This document shows positions 42,628-50,624 of a stretch of 53,552 bases of DNA, in pieces. The stretch is from Gemmiger sp. Its GTDB lineage: Bacteria > Bacillota > Clostridia > Oscillospirales > Ruminococcaceae. The notes beneath the pieces are model-generated. The model did no database searches, had not been told where the DNA came from, and saw only the letters and a list, made by a program, of their open reading frames with translations. How positions within the stretch are numbered: position 1 is the stretch's first letter; every line of letters begins with the position of its first letter. The stretch covers positions 1 to 53,552 of the forward strand of contig JAQUSS010000002.1 of NCBI GenBank assembly GCA_028710135.1. Reading direction: 5' to 3'. A program made the translations under genes and the position numbers.

Positions 42628-44196
42628 ATGAAAAAAGCAACAAAGCAAACCGCGTCCCTGTTGATGGCAGGTGCCATGACAGCGGCATTGTTGGCCGGCT
42701 GTGGCGGTGCCCCCGCCAGCACGGCCCCCTCCTCGGCGGCAACCTCCGAGCAAACCGCCACCCCGGCAGCATCGCAGGATGCCGCCACCGATTTATCCAA
42801 GCAGGAGCCTTACACCGTTAAAATCCTGATGCTGGACGATGGCAACACCGACATTGTGAACGAGGTTGCCGCCGCGGCCAGCGAGATTACCCTGGCCAAG
42901 TTCAACACCACCATTGAGCTGGAGCGTGTGGGCTGGGGCTCCTGGGCACAGCAGGCCATGTTGCAGCTAACCTCCGGCGAAAAGCTGGATTTGCTGCCGG
43001 CCTTCTCCCTCAACACCTCCCTGGCAAACCTTGTTTCCAACGGCTACATCGTCCCGATGACCGACCTGTTGAAGGATGGCCCCGGCGCGGAGATGTACGC
43101 GATGGTCCCTGAGGAAGACTGGCTTTGCGATACCGTAAACGGCGAAATTTACGGTGTGCCGTTCAACAAAGGCAAGCAGAACGTTTACGGCGCCAGCTGC
43201 GATACCACCTACGCCGATGAGCTGAATATTGATTTGAGCGCCATCAAGACGCTGGATGATTTTGAACAGGCCCTGGCCAAAATCAAGGAAGCACACCCCG
43301 ACATCTACCCCATGGCTACCGATGGCCAGAAGATGCGGGTAATGGTACCCTCCGATACGCTGGGTGACCCGCGCGAGGTGGTTATGGGCTGCCTGGTGGA
43401 TGCCACCAGCGGCAGCACCACGGTTGAGAACCTTTATGCCTCCGATGCGTACCGCGATTTTGTGGAGCGGATGTACGACTGGCAGCAGAAGGGCTATATT
43501 ATGCCGGATACCATCAGCAACACCGTTAGCGGAAGCGACCTGATTCGTGCAGGCGCCTTCGCCAACTTCTACACCGGCCCCGCACCCGATACCGCACCCC
43601 GCCTAAGCCGCGAAACCGGCAAGCCCATCCAGGATGTAGAGTTCTTTGAGCATTACAAAACCACCGGCGAAACCTCGCCCTGCTGGAGCATTGCCGCCAA
43701 CAGCGAGAACCCCGAGCGCGCTATGCAGGTGCTGAACGAGATGTACACCAACCCCGAGCTGGCCAACATCTTTATCTACGGCATTGAGGGCAAAACCTAC
43801 GAGTTTATTGACGATAGCCGCACCGTTATTGATTACCCCGCCGGGGTGGATGCCTCCAACGCCGGTTACGCGTTTGACCACTGGGCATGGCCCAACATGT
43901 GCCTTTCCTACGTTTGGAACGGCTACCCGACCGATGTGTACAAGCAGTACGAAACCTTCAACGCCGGCGGTGTTCTGTCGCCCGCCTACGGTTTCACCTT
44001 CGATAACAGCAGCGTTATCAACGAGTATACCGCCTGCACCAACGTGGTTATGAAGTATGCCGAGGCACTGAACACCGGCTCCCTGAACCCGGAAGGCAAC
44101 CTGGATAAGTTTAACCAGGAGCTGAAGGAGAACGGCATTGATACCATCATTGCCGCAAAACAGGCCCAGTTGGATGCCTGGTTGGCTGCGAAGTAA
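42628..44196 (+). CDS. Extracellular solute-binding lipoprotein (system 3)
   Basis: A 522-aa sugar-type ABC binding lipoprotein. The signal ends in lipobox LAGC with Cys25 acylated, followed by a Ser/Ala/Thr linker. A GGAAAGG site lies upstream. It is the first gene after the activator-dependent promoter and is followed by a hairpin and two permeases. The ligand is unknown; the downstream GH1 and GH5-like enzymes suggest a beta-glycoside or gluco-oligosaccharide. Confidence 0.9.
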   Translation: MKKATKQTASLLMAGAMTAALLAGCGGAPASTAPSSAATSEQTATPAASQDAATDLSKQEPYTVKILMLDDGNTDIVNEVAAAASEITLAKFNTTIELERVGWGSWAQQAMLQLTSGEKLDLLPAFSLNTSLANLVSNGYIVPMTDLLKDGPGAEMYAMVPEEDWLCDTVNGEIYGVPFNKGKQNVYGASCDTTYADELNIDLSAIKTLDDFEQALAKIKEAHPDIYPMATDGQKMRVMVPSDTLGDPREVVMGCLVDATSGSTTVENLYASDAYRDFVERMYDWQQKGYIMPDTISNTVSGSDLIRAGAFANFYTGPAPDTAPRLSRETGKPIQDVEFFEHYKTTGETSPCWSIAANSENPERAMQVLNEMYTNPELANIFIYGIEGKTYEFIDDSRTVIDYPAGVDASNAGYAFDHWAWPNMCLSYVWNGYPTDVYKQYETFNAGGVLSPAYGFTFDNSSVINEYTACTNVVMKYAEALNTGSLNPEGNLDKFNQELKENGIDTIIAAKQAQLDAWLAAK

Positions 44197-44237
44197 GCCG
44201 TAGCAGGGTATCATACCCAAAAATAATACGCAGCAAT

Positions 44238-44272
44238 AATGGGGGAGGGTTCGATCCTTCCCCCATTTTAAA
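44238..44272 (+). terminator. Intercistronic hairpin after lipoprotein 3
   Basis: AATGGGGGAGGG (44238-44249) pairs, with one G-U wobble, with CCTTCCCCCATT (from 44256) and is followed by TTTAAAAA. It is placed exactly as the hairpins behind the other two lipoprotein genes. Confidence 0.65.
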
Positions 44273-44285
44273 AAGGGGGATTTTT

Positions 44286-45218
44286 GTGGAAAAAACAGTT
44301 TGGCAGCGCTTTACGCGCGCCATCCGCAAATTCTGGCCCCTGTATTTGATGGCAGCGCTTGGCCTGTTGTATCTATTTATCAACAACTATATGCCCATGG
44401 CCGGCCTGGTGCTAGCATTCAAACAGTATAACGCCAGAAAAGGAATTTGGGGCAGTGATTTCAACGGCCTAAAAAACTTTGAGTTCCTGTTCAAAACCCG
44501 GGATGCCTGGATCATCACCCGCAACACCATTGCCTACAACGCGGTGTTCATTGTGTTGGGTACCATCTTTTCGGTTACGGTGGCCATTTTGCTGAATGAA
44601 GTGCGCTCCGCCAAGGCGAAAAAGCTGTACCAAACCGTCACCTTGATTCCGTACATGGTTTCCATTGTGGTGGTTAGCTACTTAGCAAACGCTTTGCTGG
44701 CCACGGATAACGGGTTTATCAACACCCAAGTGTTGGCCCCGCTGGGGCAAGACCCCGTTGCTTGGTACACAACCCCCGGGCCGTGGCCGGTGATTCTTGT
44801 GCTGATTAACCTTTGGAAGGGCTTCGGCTACAGCAGCATCATCTACTTTGCCACCCTTGTGGGCATCAACCGGGAATACTACGAGGCCGCCGTGATTGAC
44901 GGTGCCTCCTGGTGGCAGCAGGTTACCCATGTTACGCTGCCCGGCTTAAAAAACACCATCATCACCATGACGCTGCTCTCGGTTGGGCGTATCTTCTACT
45001 CAGATTTTGGGCTGTTCTACCAAGTTCCCATGAACTCCGGCCCACTGTACGATGTCACCAATACCATCGATACCTATGTGTACCGTGGCTTGATGCAGAA
45101 CAACAACATCGGCATGGCCTCGGCGGCAGGCTTCTACCAAAGCTTAGTGGGCTTTGCCCTGGTGCTGGCCGCCAATACCATCGTCAAAAAAATCAGCCCG
45201 GAAAACGCGCTGTACTGA
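44286..45218 (+). CDS. ABC sugar permease, LplB type (system 3)
   Basis: A 310-aa permease with about six membrane helices. The EAA loop reads EAAVIDGASWWQQVTHVTLP. It starts with GTG at 44286 after an AGGGGGA site; no better ATG lies nearby. The partner permease starts 16 bp after its stop codon. There is no ATPase gene in this operon. Confidence 0.9.
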   Translation: MEKTVWQRFTRAIRKFWPLYLMAALGLLYLFINNYMPMAGLVLAFKQYNARKGIWGSDFNGLKNFEFLFKTRDAWIITRNTIAYNAVFIVLGTIFSVTVAILLNEVRSAKAKKLYQTVTLIPYMVSIVVVSYLANALLATDNGFINTQVLAPLGQDPVAWYTTPGPWPVILVLINLWKGFGYSSIIYFATLVGINREYYEAAVIDGASWWQQVTHVTLPGLKNTIITMTLLSVGRIFYSDFGLFYQVPMNSGPLYDVTNTIDTYVYRGLMQNNNIGMASAAGFYQSLVGFALVLAANTIVKKISPENALY

Positions 45219-45234
45219 GAGGAGGCGTTCCATC

Positions 45235-46116
45235 GTGGTAGAAAAAAACAAGGGCCTGCAGGGGGCCATCCACATTTTCTTTATCCTGCTAACGCTGCTC
45301 TGCGTTGTGCCGTTTCTGTTGCTGATTATCGCCTCCATCACCAGCGAGAGCGCCCTGATTCATGACGGCTACAGCTTTTTCCCCAAAGAATTTAGCGCGG
45401 ATGCCTACCGCTTTTTGCTGCTGGATTCCGGCTCCATCGTTAAGGGCTACGGCATTTCCGCCCTGGTTACGGTGGTGGGTACTTTGTGCAACATGACGCT
45501 AACTACCCTGCTGGCCTACCCGCTCTCCCGGCAAAACCTGCCGGGGCGCAACATCATTGCCTTTGTGGTGTTCTTCACCATGCTGTTCAACGGCGGGCTG
45601 GTGCCCAGCTACATGATGTGGACCCAAATTTTCCACATCAAAAACACCATTGCCGCCCTGCTTGTGCCCAATTTGATGCTAAGTGCCTTCAACGTTATCA
45701 TGATGCGCAGCTACTTCACCTCCAACATTCCGGATGCCGTTATTGATGCCGCGCGCATTGATGGCGCAAGCGAGATTCGTACCCTGATACAGGTGGTGCT
45801 GCCCATGTCCGTTCCCATCCTGGCCACGCTGGCCCTGCTGGCCGGCCTTGGCTACTGGAACGATTGGCTTAACGGCTTGTACTACATCAGCGATAACAAC
45901 CTCTACAGCATTCAGGTGCTGCTGTATCAAATGCTGACCAAAGCAGATTTTCTAAAATCCTCGGCGGCCTCGGCGCTGCCGGTCAACATCTCGCTGCCCT
46001 CCACCGGCATCCGCATGGCGGTTGCCGTGCTGGGCACAGTACCCATGCTGCTCGTCTACCCCTTCTTCCAACGCTATTTGGTTCGCGGCATCGTAATTGG
46101 TGCCGTCAAGGGGTAA
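45235..46116 (+). CDS. ABC sugar permease, YtcP/LplC type (system 3)
   Basis: A 293-aa permease with about six membrane helices, an EAA loop DAARIDGASEIRTLIQVVLP and the family ending IVIGAVKG. GTG 45235 follows GAGAGGAGG at 9 bases and gives a normal N-terminus; the longer frame from 45154 would overlap the previous gene. It forms the import channel with the permease at 44286. Confidence 0.9.
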   Translation: MVEKNKGLQGAIHIFFILLTLLCVVPFLLLIIASITSESALIHDGYSFFPKEFSADAYRFLLLDSGSIVKGYGISALVTVVGTLCNMTLTTLLAYPLSRQNLPGRNIIAFVVFFTMLFNGGLVPSYMMWTQIFHIKNTIAALLVPNLMLSAFNVIMMRSYFTSNIPDAVIDAARIDGASEIRTLIQVVLPMSVPILATLALLAGLGYWNDWLNGLYYISDNNLYSIQVLLYQMLTKADFLKSSAASALPVNISLPSTGIRMAVAVLGTVPMLLVYPFFQRYLVRGIVIGAVKG

Positions 46117-46156
46117 AATCAACCAACTTATACGAATTTATAAAGGAGAATGTACG

Positions 46157-46621
46157 ATGTGTGAGAATATTCTTGGCACCGATGCCATCTGCCAGGTGGG
46201 GTTGCTTGTCCACGATGTAGCCGCCACCGGCAAGCGTTTTGCAGATTTTTTTGGGGTGGAGGTTCCCCCCATCATCCACTCGGGCGAGCCTGCGCGTGTG
46301 CAGGGCAGCTACCAGGGCACCCCCAGCGATGCCACCTGCCTGATGATGTTTTTTGATATGGGCGGCTTGCAGCTGGAGCTGATTCAGCCCGACGATAAGC
46401 CCAGCGTTTGGCACGACGACCTGGCCGCCCGCGGGGAGGGGTTGCACCATGTAGCCTTCCAGGTGAAAAAGAGCAAAGACTGTGCCGCGCGTTTGGCCGC
46501 AGCCGGTTACCCGGTGCGGATGGCAGGCGATTACGGCGATAACTCTGGTTGCTTCCACTACATTGATACCCGCGATGCCCTGAAAATGACCATTGAACTG
46601 CTGGAAAGCTACGAAAAATAA
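46157..46621 (+). CDS. VOC-superfamily metalloprotein (first of a pair)
   Basis: A 154-aa protein of the vicinal oxygen chelate fold (glyoxalase I, methylmalonyl-CoA epimerase, dioxygenases). Likely metal ligands are Q13 (ICQVGLL), the Glu in LQLELI, the His in LHHVAF and the Glu in MTIELLE. This Q-E-H-E set resembles human glyoxalase I. ATG 46157 follows AAAGGAG. In an uptake operon with several sugar oxidoreductases it may isomerise, epimerise or eliminate a keto-sugar intermediate; substrate unknown. A paralog follows 35 bp later. Confidence 0.85.
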   Translation: MCENILGTDAICQVGLLVHDVAATGKRFADFFGVEVPPIIHSGEPARVQGSYQGTPSDATCLMMFFDMGGLQLELIQPDDKPSVWHDDLAARGEGLHHVAFQVKKSKDCAARLAAAGYPVRMAGDYGDNSGCFHYIDTRDALKMTIELLESYEK

Positions 46622-46656
46622 CAAAAACAGCGCCATACGGCGGAAGGAGATTTTTT

Positions 46657-47118
46657 ATGGAACGTATTATTGACCCCAAAACCTGTTGCCAGGTCAGCCT
46701 GGTGGCCCGCGATATTGAAAAAATTGCACAACGCTACGCCGAATTGTTTGGTGTAGAAATGCCCGAAATCCTGCATATTCCCCCTGTGGAGGAGGCCCAA
46801 ACCCTCTACCGCGGTATGCCCTCGATGACCCAGGCCCGGCTGTGCGTGTTTGATATGGGCCAGGTTTGCCTGGAAATTATGGAGCCGGACGAATTTGACA
46901 GCAGCTGGAAGGAAGCCCTGGGCGATAAGGAGGTAGCTTTCCACCACATTGGCTTTGTGGTGGAGGATTTGGATAAGGCAGTGGCCTACTTTGCGGCGCA
47001 TGGCTGCCCGGAGCGGCACCGCGGCCATTACCCGGTGGGGAACACCTACCTCCTGCCCGACAGCATTGACCAGTACGGCATTCTGTTCAACCTCAAGTAC
47101 GAGCCGGGCAACAACTAA
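46657..47118 (+). CDS. VOC-superfamily protein (second of a pair)
   Basis: A 153-aa paralog of the preceding VOC protein. It keeps Q12 (CCQVSL), Glu in VCLEIM and His in FHHIGF, but the fourth metal-ligand position reads GILFNL, so the Glu is absent. GGAAGGAGA lies before the start. The pair may form a heterodimer, or the second copy may have a changed metal site or a binding role. It is followed by a terminator-like hairpin. Confidence 0.83.
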   Translation: MERIIDPKTCCQVSLVARDIEKIAQRYAELFGVEMPEILHIPPVEEAQTLYRGMPSMTQARLCVFDMGQVCLEIMEPDEFDSSWKEALGDKEVAFHHIGFVVEDLDKAVAYFAAHGCPERHRGHYPVGNTYLLPDSIDQYGILFNLKYEPGNN

Positions 47119-47120
47119 AA

Positions 47121-47173
47121 CTGGTGCGCGTGGCCTGCGCTCCCCTGGGGGGGCAGCCACGCGCACTTTTTTT
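47121..47173 (+). terminator. Terminator-like hairpin inside system 3
   Basis: GTGCGCGTGGC (47124-47134) pairs perfectly with GCCACGCGCAC (47156-47166), followed by seven T. It is a convincing intrinsic terminator, yet the same-strand genes continue 22 bp later, so partial read-through or an unseen downstream promoter is implied. Confidence 0.8.
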
Positions 47174-47194
47174 GAAGAAAGCGGAGGCAGACCG

Positions 47195-47920
47195 ATGAAT
47201 ATTTTGGTAACAGGGGCGGGGCAGGGCCTGGGTGCCTGCCTGGCAAAAGCCCTGGTGGCCCAGGGGCACACGGTATTTGCGCTGGTGCGGCCGGGGCACG
47301 GCCTGGGGGCCCTGGCGGCAATTGCCCAGGCACCCAACCTAACGGTTTTGACGGCAGACCTTTGCCGGCCGGAGGAGATGGCCGCCGCCAGGGCGGCCGT
47401 GGGGGCGGCGGTTACCCGGCTAGATGCCATTGCCAACGTGGCCGGGGTACTGCTGAACAAGGGCGGCCTACTTACCGAGGACCGCTATGCCGACCTGGAA
47501 ACCACCTTCCGCGTCAATACGCTGGCCCCCATCTACCTAAACAATCTCTTTCTCGATTTGATGCAGCGCAGCACACAGGCAACCTTTTTAACGGTATGCT
47601 CCGAGATCCGCACCCTCGATGATGTAGGTGATTGGTTCCCCGCCTACTGCATCAGCAAGGCTGCCACAACCAGCTACTGCTTTGCCCTGCGGGCTACCTT
47701 GCAGCGGCAAAACATTGCGGCGCGGGTGTTTGCGGTGCATCCCGGCCGTATGCGCACCGCCATGGGCGGCGATAACGGCGAGATTGACCCGGAAGAATCC
47801 GCACAGGGGTTGCTGCGCATTTTGACAGGCGAAATACAGCCCGATAATACCGAGGTTTACATTGATTACCATGGGCAGCCCATGCTGCCCGGCCGGGGTG
47901 GGTGCGATGCACTACGGTGA
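47195..47920 (+). CDS. Short-chain dehydrogenase/reductase (system 3)
   Basis: A 241-aa classical SDR. The cofactor loop is TGAGQGLG, the NAG-type motif is NVAG, and the catalytic Tyr and Lys lie in YCISKAA. ATG 47195 follows GCGGAGG; the longer open frame upstream overlaps the VOC gene and is not real. It resembles the system 2 SDR at 27917. Its 3' end overlaps the start of the GH5-like gene by 14 bp. Substrate unknown, probably a sugar or aglycone keto/hydroxyl group. Confidence 0.88.
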   Translation: MNILVTGAGQGLGACLAKALVAQGHTVFALVRPGHGLGALAAIAQAPNLTVLTADLCRPEEMAAARAAVGAAVTRLDAIANVAGVLLNKGGLLTEDRYADLETTFRVNTLAPIYLNNLFLDLMQRSTQATFLTVCSEIRTLDDVGDWFPAYCISKAATTSYCFALRATLQRQNIAARVFAVHPGRMRTAMGGDNGEIDPEESAQGLLRILTGEIQPDNTEVYIDYHGQPMLPGRGGCDALR

Positions 47921-48884
47921 GCTTGCCTGGGTGCGGGGCTTTAACTACCAGCCGGGCTACGGCAGCACCAGCTACGAGAATTGGCGCTATTTTGACTCCG
48001 ATGCCATTGCACGGGAGCTTGCCAATGGCAAACGCTGCTTCCCCCGCATCAACACCATCCGGCTCTGGCTTTCCTTCGGGGCCTGGCAGCGCGACCCTGC
48101 CGGGTTTGCCGCCCATTTTGAGGCGCTGCTGGCAATCTGCGCGGGGCAGGGCCTGCGGGCGGTGCCCTGCCTGTTCAACCGCTGGCACAACGCCTTCTGC
48201 GATAACGATGGGCTTTACCTGGACGATTTTGCCCCCGGTGCCCCGGCGCACCCCTGGCGGAACTACCTGGAAGCGGTTTTGACGGCACACCGGCAGGATA
48301 GCCGGGTGCTGCTGTGGGATTTGTGCAACGAGCCATTCGCCTGCCACCAAACGCTACGCGCGCTGGGCAGCCTGGCCGATGCCGAGCAAAATTTTCTCCG
48401 CCAGCTGGCAAGCGCCGCCCGGGGTGTGGCCCCCTGCCAGCCCCTTGGCATCAGCCTAAGCGGGCAAGATATTGCCGCCACCCTGCCCCTGACGGCGGAG
48501 CTGTGCGATGTGCTGCTTATCCACCCTTACTGGATGCACGGCGCAGACCCTGCGCAGGCACCGGCAGAAAAGCAGCAATTTTTGCAGCAGTTGGATGCGC
48601 AGGTTGCTTTTGCCCGCCGGGCAGATTTTCCCCTGCTGGTTACCGAAACCTGCTGGGGAAGCGTAGACCCTGCCTGGCGGCAGGAGAACATTCGCTTTAC
48701 CCTGGGTGCTCTCCGCCAGCGGCAGCTTGGGTTTTTGGCCCACGCCCTCTGCCAAAGCCCAGTGGCTGACCTACACCCGCCATCTGCCGGGCCGATTTTG
48801 GAGGATTTGGGCGAATTTGAATTTTTGGACGGTGCGGGCCAACTGCGGCCCGGCCACGCAATTTTTAACGATTACTGCCCCTAA
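47907..48884 (+). CDS. GH5-like (clan A) intracellular glycoside hydrolase
   Basis: A 325-aa TIM-barrel glycosidase-like protein. The acid/base Glu is E142 in WDLCNEPF and the nucleophile is E247 in VTETCWGS, as expected for clan GH-A at strands 4 and 7. RLWLSFGAWQRDP is a conserved stretch shared with the next gene. ATG 47907 (GGGGTGGG upstream) is preferred over ATG 47862, which lies well inside the SDR gene. No signal peptide. It resembles GH5/GH2-C-type hydrolases, but I cannot assign a subfamily. Expected role: hydrolysing an imported beta-glycoside. Confidence 0.75.
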   Translation: MHYGELAWVRGFNYQPGYGSTSYENWRYFDSDAIARELANGKRCFPRINTIRLWLSFGAWQRDPAGFAAHFEALLAICAGQGLRAVPCLFNRWHNAFCDNDGLYLDDFAPGAPAHPWRNYLEAVLTAHRQDSRVLLWDLCNEPFACHQTLRALGSLADAEQNFLRQLASAARGVAPCQPLGISLSGQDIAATLPLTAELCDVLLIHPYWMHGADPAQAPAEKQQFLQQLDAQVAFARRADFPLLVTETCWGSVDPAWRQENIRFTLGALRQRQLGFLAHALCQSPVADLHPPSAGPILEDLGEFEFLDGAGQLRPGHAIFNDYCP

Positions 48885-48906
48885 GCGGGCAGGGAGGTGG
48901 CAGCGG

Positions 48907-49608
48907 ATGCACTATATTGGGTTGGATTGTTTTTTGAATGCGCCCGTTTGGCCGCTGGCCTACTGGCAGCATTTTTCGGCACCGGCGCTGGATGCCGTGC
49001 TGGCAGGCTACAAGCAACAGGCCCCGCAGGCCAATGCCCTGCGGCTTTGGCTATCCTACGGGGCGTGGCAGCGCAACCCGGCTGCGGCACTGGCCGCGCT
49101 GGAGCAAGCCCTTGGCTGCGCCGCCCGCCATGGCCTGGCCGTGATGCCCTGCCTATTTGCGCGGCGCGGTGCGGGGCGGTACGGGGATGCCGGGGAGCTG
49201 ACGCTGGACCGTATTTTGCCCGGCATTGGGTGGGCGTATCAGCGCGGGTTTTACCTGCCCTATTTCCGGCAGTTGGCCGAGCATTTTGCCGCCGACCCCC
49301 GCATTTTGGGGTGGGATATCTGCACCGGGGCATGGCCCGGCGGTGGGCCCGCGCAAACGCCCCACTATGCCGCCGAATATGCGCTGCTGCGAGAGCTATA
49401 CTTTGCGCTGCACGGTTGTGGCGTGCAGACCCCTGTGGGAATCACCCGGCTTGCAGCCACCCCGCTGCCGGATGACGCGGCCGCCTGCTTTGATTTTGTG
49501 CTGCAAGCCACGCCGGGCACTGCCGGCCAGGCGCTGGCCGGCCAAGGGTTGGATGCCGTGTTTACGGCGGAAGAAGAATTTTCGGTGCAGGAAATTTCCT
49601 GCGGATAG
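48907..49608 (+). CDS. Shortened GH5-like paralog lacking catalytic residues
   Basis: A 233-aa protein clearly related to the preceding gene: RLWLSYGAWQRNP and VMPCLFAR align with RLWLSFGAWQRDP and AVPCLFNR. The acid/base motif WDLCNEPF has become WDICTGAW, so the catalytic Glu is gone. The protein also ends before the strand carrying the nucleophile. The frame is intact, codon use matches its neighbours and a good GGGAGG site precedes it, so it may be a functional non-catalytic partner or sugar sensor rather than a dead gene. Alternatively it is an early-stage pseudogene. Confidence 0.7.
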   Translation: MHYIGLDCFLNAPVWPLAYWQHFSAPALDAVLAGYKQQAPQANALRLWLSYGAWQRNPAAALAALEQALGCAARHGLAVMPCLFARRGAGRYGDAGELTLDRILPGIGWAYQRGFYLPYFRQLAEHFAADPRILGWDICTGAWPGGGPAQTPHYAAEYALLRELYFALHGCGVQTPVGITRLAATPLPDDAAACFDFVLQATPGTAGQALAGQGLDAVFTAEEEFSVQEISCG

Positions 49609-49617
49609 GATAACGCT

Positions 49618-50622
49618 ATGAAGGTAATGATTGTGGGCGGCACCGGCAACATCAGCACTTCCATTGTGGAAGCACTGCTGGTGCAAGGGCACGAGGTTGT
49701 ATGCTTTAACCGCGGCCAAACAAGCGCGGAGCCGCTTTCGGCGCAGGTGCGCCAGCTACACGGCGACCGGCGGAACCGGGCCAGCTTTGAGGAACAGATG
49801 CGAAGTGAAAAGCCCGATGCCGCCATCGATATGGTGGGCTTTACTGCCGAGGATGCCGAGAGTGATTTGCGGGCTTTCCCGGCGGTGGAACGGCTGGTGT
49901 TTTGCTCCACCACCTGTGTTTACGGTGTGGAAGCCACCCGGCTGCCCCTGGCGGAGGATGCGCCGCCGCACCCCTTTACCGGCTATGGCCAGGGCAAGCT
50001 GGCGGCCGAGCGGGTGCTGCGGGCGGCCTGGTTCCAGGCCGGTTACCCGGTAACGATTTTGCGCCCCTCCTCCACCTACGGCAACCAGGTAGGGCTGATT
50101 GGCAGCATCGGCCAAAACAGCGTTTGGCTGGACCGGGTAAAAAAAGGTAAGCCCGTGCTGGTTTGTGGCAGCGGCAACAACCCCCACCAATTTTTGCACG
50201 TGCGGGATGCCGCCGCGGCCTTTGTGGGGGCGCTGCAAGCCCCGGCCTGCCTGGGGCAGGTATACAATTTGGTAGGCCCCGGCTTTACCGAGTGGAATAC
50301 CTGGCACCGCACCGGCATTGAACTGCTGGGGCGGCAGGTGCCCATTTTGGGCGTACCGCTGGATTTGTTGCAGGCGTTGGGCGGCCAGCGGTTTGGCTAC
50401 GCCTGCGAGATTTTTGGCTACAACATCTACTACGATGGCAGCCGCCTTGCGCGGGATTTGCCCGGCTGGCGCCCGCTGGTGCCGCTGGCCGAAGGGATGC
50501 GTGAGGTGATTGCGTGGAGCGAACGGCACGGCACCATCCCGGATAGTGATGCATACCCGCTGGAAGACCGCTTGGCCCAGGCAATGCTGGCGCTGCGCAA
50601 CATAAAAGAACAGGAGAATTGA
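49618..50622 (+). CDS. NAD-dependent epimerase/dehydratase family protein
   Basis: A 334-aa extended SDR. The Rossmann loop is VGGTGNIS and the catalytic Tyr and Lys are in YGQGK, with CSTTCVYG as the Ser/Thr strand. Related proteins epimerise or dehydrate nucleotide sugars, or reduce keto-sugars. AGGAT precedes the ATG, 9 bp after the GH5-like paralog. The stop codon lies 2 bp before the GH1 start, so expression is tightly linked. Its presence in a catabolic operon argues for a role on free sugars or keto-glycosides. Confidence 0.85.
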   Translation: MKVMIVGGTGNISTSIVEALLVQGHEVVCFNRGQTSAEPLSAQVRQLHGDRRNRASFEEQMRSEKPDAAIDMVGFTAEDAESDLRAFPAVERLVFCSTTCVYGVEATRLPLAEDAPPHPFTGYGQGKLAAERVLRAAWFQAGYPVTILRPSSTYGNQVGLIGSIGQNSVWLDRVKKGKPVLVCGSGNNPHQFLHVRDAAAAFVGALQAPACLGQVYNLVGPGFTEWNTWHRTGIELLGRQVPILGVPLDLLQALGGQRFGYACEIFGYNIYYDGSRLARDLPGWRPLVPLAEGMREVIAWSERHGTIPDSDAYPLEDRLAQAMLALRNIKEQEN

Positions 50623-50624
50623 CC

